The translations under genes were made by a program, and so were the position numbers. DNA of 64,000 nucleotides from Nostoc sp. FACHB-280 (lineage in GTDB: Bacteria > Cyanobacteriota > Cyanobacteriia > Cyanobacteriales > Nostocaceae). The notes under the pieces were generated by a model. It saw only the letters and a list, made by a program, of their open reading frames with translations, was not told the DNA's origin and did not search any database. Positions 58,966 to 64,000 of this stretch are shown in pieces; position 1 is the first letter of the stretch; each line of letters opens with the position of its first letter. The stretch is from assembly GCF_014697615.1 (NCBI RefSeq), contig NZ_JACJSD010000006.1, positions 178,717 through 242,716 on the forward strand. The letters are read 5' to 3'.

Positions 58966-59550
58966 CTCTCTTCCTCTGTGTTCTCCGCGCTACGCCAGTT
59001 CGCTCAAGTCGGGAAACCCGCCCACGCGACTGGCTCCTCTGTGGTTCGATAAAAATTTTTTCTAGGACTTAACTAAGAACTCTCTGAAGCTCTTTCTTAT
59101 TCCTTCGTGTCCTTAGCGTCCTTTGCGGTTCGTTCTGAGTTTTGAGAAAAAACAGTTAACAATAATCACCTATAAATTCACTAGACTTCTTTGCGCCTTT
59201 GCGCCTTTGCGCCTTTGCGTGAGACAAAAAATCTTTCTGCAAAATGTCTACCGATTACTGTTAACTGATTACTGTCACAAAAACTTCCTGCAAAAATCTT
59301 CACTATACCCGACACACAATTCCCCATGTGCATCAGTAATTCATTTCTATAACATCGACTTTTACAAGAAACTTTAAAGTATGCTTGACTACCAATAACA
59401 AAAAATCTTCTTGCCGCTTCCAATACTCCTAAATTAATTGTGAAACTCTTTCTTTCCTCCCTTGGCGTACTTGGCGCACTTGGCGGTTAGTTAAAAAAGA
59501 ATCCGTTCACAACTCACAAGGATGGCGATAACTTCCAGATAATAAGCAAA
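58966..59550. other. Repeat-rich spacer upstream of nifE
   Basis: About 585 bp. It holds a small palindromic insert at 58994-59034 (arms GCCAGT / ACTGGC, centre GGGAAACCC) inside a CTCTGTG...CTCTGTGGTTCG dispersed repeat, three tandem TTTGCGCC 8-mers at 59190-59213, and another CTTGGCG repeat near 59462-59483. ORFs across it are made of repeats and are not credible. A nifE promoter may be present. Confidence 0.5.
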
Positions 59551-59868
59551 TTAACAAATATACCTTGTCACATCCTCACCACATTCATCAGCGAGGTAAG
59601 ACAAAGCCCGAAAACGTAAGCCAACAAACTCATCATAGAGAGGATTCAGCTTACATAAAGCCGGAATATGGAAACTCCGACCAAATAAACTAATATTTCG
59701 CTCAAAAGGACAACAGCAAGGAATTACATGGCAGATGAGATGAGCGAAACGATTATTTTTAACATTAATTCCGTCCACAAAACGACGCAGAGGATTAAGT
59801 ACAGGAGACTTTTTATAGTTAGGTGGATGGAAATGAACGTGAGAGTGGGTGTGATTGATGCTGTCCAT
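59551..59868 (-). CDS. Mo-dependent nitrogenase C-terminal-like protein (PF06967)
   Basis: A 105-residue protein: a His-rich N-terminus (MDSINHTHSHVHFHPP), then the family block NPLRRFVDGINVKNNRFAHL, ICHVIPCCCPFERNISLFG, LCKLNPLYDEFVGLRFRALS and YLADECGEDVTRYIC. Its function is unknown, but it is regularly found between nifK and nifE in Anabaena-type clusters. Many Cys and His residues suggest metal binding. Confidence 0.85.
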   Translation of the reverse strand: MDSINHTHSHVHFHPPNYKKSPVLNPLRRFVDGINVKNNRFAHLICHVIPCCCPFERNISLFGRSFHIPALCKLNPLYDEFVGLRFRALSYLADECGEDVTRYIC

Positions 59869-59918
59869 GATAGAGAAAACGAGTCAAGGGATAGGTAGGT
59901 TGAAAAGTAAAAGGTAAA

Positions 59919-59967
59919 AAGTCAAAAGGCAAAAGAGTAAATTTCTTTGCCTTTTACCTTTTGACTT
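59919..59967 (-). terminator. Hairpin after nifK, probable terminator or processing site
   Basis: On the minus strand AAGTCAAAAGG pairs with CCTTTTGACTT over 11 bp and is followed by TTTACC. It lies about 40 nt past the nifK stop. The stems are made of AAAAGG-type short repeats. Confidence 0.5.
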
Positions 59968-60004
59968 ACTTAGCTGTTTTTAACAAACAAGCTTGTAGCA
60001 ATTT

Positions 60005-61543
60005 CTAGCGAATCAAGTCGAAGGAGATATCGGTCTTACCAGTGATGTTGGTGTTACGATCCATTTCATCCAACAGAGTGTTAACAACCCAGTTGAGGAT
60101 GTTTAGACCACCTTGGTAGCCGAGGGTAGCATAGCGGTGTAAGTGGTGGCGATCAAACAGAGGATAACCAATCCGTACCATTGGGATTTTGGTATCGCGC
60201 CACAGGTACTTACCGTAGGAGTTACCGATGAAGAAGTCTACAGGCTCGGTGAACAACAAAGAGCGTAAGTGCCACAAGTCTTTTTGAATCCAAACAGTAG
60301 CTTCTTTACCGAAGGGACTAGCAGCGAGAATAGCTTCCATTTCTTTCTTGAAAGCTTCGTCACCGTTGTTGCAGAGGATGTGTACAGGCTCTGCACCCAT
60401 TTCTAACAAGAAGCTGGTGATGGAGATGATCAAATCAGGATCGCCGTAGATAGCGAACTTCTTACCATGAATCCAAGCGTAGGAGTCTGTGATAGCATCA
60501 ACTAAACGACCGCGATCGATTTCCAATTCTTCAGGAATCGCTTTACCAGTCAATTCAGAGATAGCAGTCAAGAACTCGTCAGTACCTTTAACACCGAAGG
60601 GACGCAGAACTTGTGTTTCTTGCTTCCATTGGGTTTTAATGTATTCGCGGGTCTTGGGAGTGGTGTAAGCTTGGAGAGCTACTGTTGCTTTAGCGTTGAT
60701 AGAATCAGCAGCATCTTCCAACTTTGTACCACCTGGGTACATATCAAATTCACCAGTGTTGGGTGAATCGAAGTAGTCGCTGCTGTCAGACAGAATGGTG
60801 TAGTCAACACCCATTGCATTCAACATCCGCTTAACTTCGCGGTTGTTACCTACATAGGTATCAAAACCAGGGATGATGTTGATTTTGCCGTTGCTGGTAG
60901 CTTTTTTCTTACCTTCTGTCAGGTTCAACAGAATTCCCTTCATCATGTTGTCGTAACCAGTGATGTGGGAACCTACGAAACTTGGGGTGTGAGCGAAAGG
61001 TACTGGGAAGTCTTGAGGAATAGAACCAGCTTGCTTAGAGTTGGTGATGAACGCGCCTAAGTCATCACCAATTACTTCCGCCATACAGGTGGTGCAAACA
61101 GCAATCATCTTAGGCTTGTACAGTTGGTATGAAACTTGCATACCTTCAATCATGTTGTTCAAGCCACCGAATACTGCTGCGTCTTCTGTCATAGAAGAAG
61201 AAACTGCGGAGCAAGGCTCTTTATAGTGACGGCTGAGGTGTGTACGGAAGTAAGCCACACAACCTTGAGAACCTTGAACGAAGGGTAAAGTACCTTCAAA
61301 ACCCAAAGCAGCGAACATAGCGCCTACGGGTTGGCAACCTTTAGCGGGGTTAACGGTTAAAGCTTCACGAGCGAAGTTCTTTTCCCGGTAGTCCCAAGAT
61401 TTTGTCCACTCAGACACTCTTTCAACTTCTTCAGGAGAGTGTGCGCCTTCAAAGTTCTTTCTCTTGTTTTCAAATAGCTCGGTGTATTCTGGCTGTTTGA
61501 ATAGATCAACGTGGTCTACAATTCTTTCAGGATTCTGTGGCAT
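60005..61543 (-). CDS. nifK: Nitrogenase MoFe protein beta subunit
   Basis: A 512-residue protein, full length. P-cluster ligands: C70 (AKGCQPVGAMF), C95 (GSQGCVAYFR) and C153 (CTTCMAEVIGDD). The C-terminal IGYPLFDRHHLHRYATLGYQ and a final IRDeterminant-like LIR end fit heterocystous NifK. It pairs with NifD to form the MoFe protein that reduces N2. Codon use is highly adapted, as expected for an abundant protein. The nifD 3' end lies 202 bp upstream. Confidence 0.98.
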   Translation of the reverse strand: MPQNPERIVDHVDLFKQPEYTELFENKRKNFEGAHSPEEVERVSEWTKSWDYREKNFAREALTVNPAKGCQPVGAMFAALGFEGTLPFVQGSQGCVAYFRTHLSRHYKEPCSAVSSSMTEDAAVFGGLNNMIEGMQVSYQLYKPKMIAVCTTCMAEVIGDDLGAFITNSKQAGSIPQDFPVPFAHTPSFVGSHITGYDNMMKGILLNLTEGKKKATSNGKINIIPGFDTYVGNNREVKRMLNAMGVDYTILSDSSDYFDSPNTGEFDMYPGGTKLEDAADSINAKATVALQAYTTPKTREYIKTQWKQETQVLRPFGVKGTDEFLTAISELTGKAIPEELEIDRGRLVDAITDSYAWIHGKKFAIYGDPDLIISITSFLLEMGAEPVHILCNNGDEAFKKEMEAILAASPFGKEATVWIQKDLWHLRSLLFTEPVDFFIGNSYGKYLWRDTKIPMVRIGYPLFDRHHLHRYATLGYQGGLNILNWVVNTLLDEMDRNTNITGKTDISFDLIR

Positions 61544-61701
61544 TTGTCTGTCTCTCTACGCTTGCTGGTTGGTGTAGTAATTGAAGTGTTGGGAGAGCCT
61601 GGGGACTTCGCTCCTCCCCTTGGGAGTCACGAGTGATGAATCATGAATGATGAATAAAAATCTTCATCCAGCATTCAGCATTCACCATTCTTCCCTCGGT
61701 T

Positions 61702-61722
61702 CCTGGGGCTAAAAACCCCAGG
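61702..61722 (-). other. Intercistronic stem-loop between nifD and nifK
   Basis: A perfect 7-bp stem CCTGGGG / CCCCAGG (61702-61708, 61716-61722) with a CTAAAAA loop, 23 nt past the nifD stop. There is no T-run, so a role in mRNA processing or stability of the nifHD and nifK segments is more likely than termination. Confidence 0.6.
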
Positions 61723-61744
61723 CTATCCGTTATATTCTTGGGAA

Positions 61745-61886
61745 TTAAGCAGCAGCCTTAGCTTTGGTAGCAGCTTTCTTCCAAGGAGCGCCAATCAAGC
61801 CCCAAGTTGGGCTGTTGAGTGCTAAATCCATATCACGAGCGAAGATAGCAAATCCGTCATAACCGTGATAAGGGCCGGAGTAATCC
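61745..61886 (-). pseudogene. nifD: 3' part of nifD, split by the nifD element
   Basis: The minus-strand frame from the 11-bp core encodes [20 protein letters not shown] and on to [17 protein letters not shown] with stop at 61745-61747, the conserved NifD C-terminus (46 residues). Upstream of the core the homology stops and other DNA begins, so in the vegetative chromosome nifD is interrupted. It is not a decayed gene: XisA-type excision in heterocysts should rejoin it to the 5' part, which lies beyond the right window edge. Confidence 0.95.
61876..61886. mobile_element. nifD-element recombination core (attachment site, nifK side)
   Basis: CGGAGTAATCC, reverse complement GGATTACTCCG, is the 11-bp direct repeat at which the Anabaena nifD element is excised. 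Coding homology with NifD ends exactly here. The matching copy should lie beyond 64000. Confidence 0.95.
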
Positions 61887-61918
61887 TTTTTGTGGTTTAA
61901 TAGCTTTTAACAGCGTAA

Positions 61919-61965
61919 TGTTTACGTTAAACAGTGTTAGTTTTAAACATTGTTCGCTGATAACA
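61919..61965 (+). promoter_or_regulatory. Three tandem TGT(N9)ACA sites upstream of xisA
   Basis: TGT(N9)ACA occurs at 61919-61933, 61935-61949 and 61951-61965, starting exactly 16 bp apart. This is the consensus bound upstream of xisA by NtcA (first described as BifA, TGT N9-10 ACA). The first is also part of the palindrome GTTTACGTTAAAC. They lie 40-86 bp before the xisA ATG and should tie excision to nitrogen status. Confidence 0.85.
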
Positions 61966-62004
61966 CAATAATTTTTAGGCTAAATATAGGCTAATACCAC
62001 AGCG

Positions 62005-63423
62005 ATGGAAAATCAGGGTCAAGACAAATATCAGCAAGCCTTTGCAGATTTAGAGCCACTTTCATCTACCGACGGCAGTTTTATCGGCTCAAGTCTGCAA
62101 GCACAGCAGCAAAGAGAACATATGAGAGCAAAAGTCTTACAAGAACTAGAAAAAGTAAATCTGCGTTTGAAATCTGCAAAAACAAAAGTATCAATTCGGG
62201 AATCTAATGGAAGTCTGCAATTACGGGCGACGTTGCCAATTAAACCCACAGACAAAGACACCAACGGCACTGGCAGAAAGCAATACAATATTAGTTTGAA
62301 TATTCCCGCCAACTTGGATGGACTCAAGACTGCTGAGGAAGAAGCTTATGAATTAGGCAAATTAATTGCCCGTAAAACCTTTGAATGGAACGATAAATAT
62401 TTAGGTAAAGAAGCCACTAAAAAAGATATCAAAACTATATGCGAGTTATTGGAAAAATTCGAGGAAGAGTATTTTAAAACTCATAAACGCACAACTAAGA
62501 GTGAACATACATTTTTCTATTATTTTTCCCGCACTCAGCGATACACAAATCCTCAAGATTTAGCCACTGCGGAAAATCTCATCAATTCAATTGAACAAAT
62601 CGATAAAGAATGGGCGAGATATAATGCAGCCAGAGCTATATCTTCATTTTGCCAGACATTCAATATAGAAATTGATTTGTCTAAATATGCCAAAATGCCC
62701 GATTGCAATTCTCGCAACATCCCCACAGATGCAGAAATACTATCAGGAATTAGTAAATTTGAAGAATATTTAAATACTAGAGGTAATCAAGTTAACCAAG
62801 ATGTCAAAGATAGCTGGCAACTTTGGCGATGGACGTATGGAATGTTAGCAGTTTTTGGTTTACGTCCAAGAGAAATATTTATCAACCCTGATATCGATTG
62901 GTGGTTAAGCAAAGATAATATAGACTTGACATGGAAAGTGCATAAAGATTGTAAAACTGGCGAAAGACAAGCCTTACCATTACATAAAGAATGGATTGAT
63001 GAGTTTGATTTAAGAAACTCTAAATATTTAGAAATGCTGGCAACGGCAATTAGTAAAAAAGATAAAACTAATCATGCAGAAATAACTGCTTTAACACAAC
63101 GAGTAAGTTGGTGGTTCCGCAAAATTGGCTTAGATTTCAAGCCTTACGATTTACGTCACGCCTGGGCAATTCGAGCGCATATTTTAGGCATACCAATCAA
63201 AGCTGCGGCAGATAATTTAGGTCATAGTATGCAGGTTCACACGCAAACCTATCAGCGTTGGTTTTCGCTAGATATGCGGAAGTTGGCAATTAATCAGGCT
63301 TTAACTAAAAGGAATGAGATTGAGTTAATTAGAGAGGAGAATGCTATGTTGAGGATGGAAAATGAAAGATTGAGACTGGAGATTGAGAAGTTAAAGATGG
63401 AGATTGTTTATAAACATAGTTGA
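62005..63423 (+). CDS. xisA: XisA, nifD-element site-specific recombinase
   Basis: A 472-residue tyrosine-recombinase-like protein, the length known for Anabaena XisA. Catalytic residues by motif: R287 (FGLRPREIF), Y381-D-L-R384 in place of the usual HxxR, H407 (LGHSMQ) and the nucleophile Y416 (HTQTYQRW). The N-terminal half is basic and DNA-binding; the end (about 435-470) is a charged coiled coil. It excises the element in developing heterocysts to rebuild nifD. It reads away from the core at 61876 with an upstream NtcA-type array. The internal ATG at residue 40 is a possible alternative start. Confidence 0.96.
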   Translation: MENQGQDKYQQAFADLEPLSSTDGSFIGSSLQAQQQREHMRAKVLQELEKVNLRLKSAKTKVSIRESNGSLQLRATLPIKPTDKDTNGTGRKQYNISLNIPANLDGLKTAEEEAYELGKLIARKTFEWNDKYLGKEATKKDIKTICELLEKFEEEYFKTHKRTTKSEHTFFYYFSRTQRYTNPQDLATAENLINSIEQIDKEWARYNAARAISSFCQTFNIEIDLSKYAKMPDCNSRNIPTDAEILSGISKFEEYLNTRGNQVNQDVKDSWQLWRWTYGMLAVFGLRPREIFINPDIDWWLSKDNIDLTWKVHKDCKTGERQALPLHKEWIDEFDLRNSKYLEMLATAISKKDKTNHAEITALTQRVSWWFRKIGLDFKPYDLRHAWAIRAHILGIPIKAAADNLGHSMQVHTQTYQRWFSLDMRKLAINQALTKRNEIELIREENAMLRMENERLRLEIEKLKMEIVYKHS

Positions 63424-63610
63424 ATTTGCTATATAAATTTATGTTATCCAGTGTTTTTGACTTTGTTCTCTACTATCATAAATTTCTAGTTAAATATACA
63501 GAGCATAGCAATCATAGCTACATTGATTAATTTTCCGTATATATCCCAATGCTATTAAAAAGTTCAAAGTTATACAAATAAGTATTGGTACATTAATTAA
63601 CTGACTAATC

Positions 63611-63853
63611 ATGAGCCAACATCTCAAAAATATTTTTGTCATTTCCATCGCTTTTTTGTTTGCTTTTTGTATTTTTGTAACACCCTCATACGCAGCAAAT
63701 CGAACAGGTAGCCATAGAGTAGGAGGCACTAATAGCCACGGAAAGGGCGGCCATTACGTAGGTGGACATTTTATGGAACAAGTCTCTGGCAATCTCTTGA
63801 AAAATAGTCATTCTTGCATTAATGTTTATAAGTCTCCAGATTGCATAAATTAG
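63611..63853 (+). CDS. Small secreted Gly/His-rich protein
   Basis: An 80-residue protein: signal peptide MSQHLKNIFVISIAFLFAFC to about residue 29 (TPSYA-ANR), then TGSHRVGGTNSHGKGGHYVG, a Gly/His/Ser-rich motif common in small exported cyanobacterial proteins, and two cysteines near the end (SCINVYKSPDC). His residues could bind metal. It lies about 190 bp behind xisA inside the nifD element, on the same strand, and would be lost from the heterocyst chromosome on excision. An antisense frame (63490-63729) is a shadow. Confidence 0.6.
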   Translation: MSQHLKNIFVISIAFLFAFCIFVTPSYAANRTGSHRVGGTNSHGKGGHYVGGHFMEQVSGNLLKNSHSCINVYKSPDCIN

Positions 63854-64000
63854 TATTTACTACTAATATGTAAGGCTCTCCCAGAGTAGCTATGCTAGAA
63901 TAGCATGAATAAAATCAGTATAATTCAATAGAATTAGCAGTAATTGGTGGCAAAAGCCCAAGTAGGGAAAGAGTTATACAAGCAATTGGCAATATAAACA

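Larger units (their letters stand above)
61887..64000. mobile_element. nifD excision element, nifK-proximal end, continuing past window
   Basis: DNA from the core to the window end is not nif sequence and carries xisA, a small secreted-protein gene and AT-rich spacers. It is the left part of a developmentally excised element interrupting nifD. The size of the element cannot be judged from this window (about 11 kb in Anabaena PCC 7120). Confidence 0.92.

Noticed and set aside
59123..59423. ORFs of 80-84 residues on both strands upstream of nifE
   Set aside because: They are made of TTTGCGCC tandem repeats and STRR-like sequence.

Overview
The window comes from a filamentous, heterocyst-forming, nitrogen-fixing cyanobacterium of the Nostocales (Nostoc/Anabaena type). 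The evidence is a complete allophycocyanin core operon, a nif cluster in the order known from Anabaena (nifD-nifK-nifE-nifN-nifX-nifW-hesA-hesB-fdxH, all on the minus strand), a nifD gene interrupted by an excision element carrying xisA, the heterocyst-type ferredoxin FdxH, many GCGATCGC (HIP1) octamers, and heptamer STRR repeats between genes.

Layout. 1-10.2 kb: mixed housekeeping and unassigned genes: a SafE/UreH-like membrane protein cut by the window edge, an M28 peptidase, a DUF1400 alpha/beta hydrolase, an AbrB-family membrane protein, an ankyrin protein with a beta-rich tail and a ComB-like phosphatase. This stretch also holds a candidate small RNA (about 4.4-4.58 kb) and a 33-residue membrane microprotein (8615-8716). 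10.7-16 kb: apcE-apcA-apcB-apcC, the phycobilisome core; ApcE has four linker repeats, which predicts a five-cylinder core. 16.26-18.82 kb: a CRISPR array of 35 repeats and 34 spacers with no cas gene in the window, probably read on the minus strand from a leader at about 18.82-19.05 kb. 19.2-27 kb: an exported TPR-CHAT protease-like protein, a DUF3110 protein, murQ, a secreted GH30-like glycosidase and a nucleotidyltransferase-fold protein.

27.2-45.2 kb: a minus-strand exopolysaccharide locus of 14 genes: a WecG/TagA-type transferase, a Wzx-type flippase, a Wzy/ligase-type membrane protein, a pyruvyl transferase with its usual F420-hydrogenase-beta-like partner, and a series of GT4 and GT2 glycosyltransferases. 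It includes a duplicated two-gene GT4 module flanking the wzy-like gene. About 45.2-46.7 kb has no convincing gene apart from a doubtful small ORF overlapping a strong terminator hairpin.

46.7-61.9 kb: hydrogenase protease hupW, a SagB-type oxidoreductase overlapping an ankyrin gene, a CBS-CP12 protein, a molbindin (Mo binding), a FeoA-like protein, and then the fdxH-to-nifD nitrogenase block. These fit together: NifDK is the enzyme, NifEN/NifX and the DUF269 protein handle FeMo-cofactor, HesAB and NifW support cluster and protein maturation, FdxH donates electrons, Mop and FeoA relate to Mo and Fe, and HupW matures the uptake hydrogenase that recycles H2.

61.9-64 kb: the nifK-side end of the nifD element. 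The 11-bp recombination core lies at 61876-61886, and xisA (62005-63423) is preceded by three TGT(N9)ACA NtcA-type sites spaced exactly 16 bp apart. XisA shows the YxxR variant of the tyrosine-recombinase active site. A small secreted Gly/His-rich protein gene follows inside the element. No tRNA or rRNA genes were recognised.
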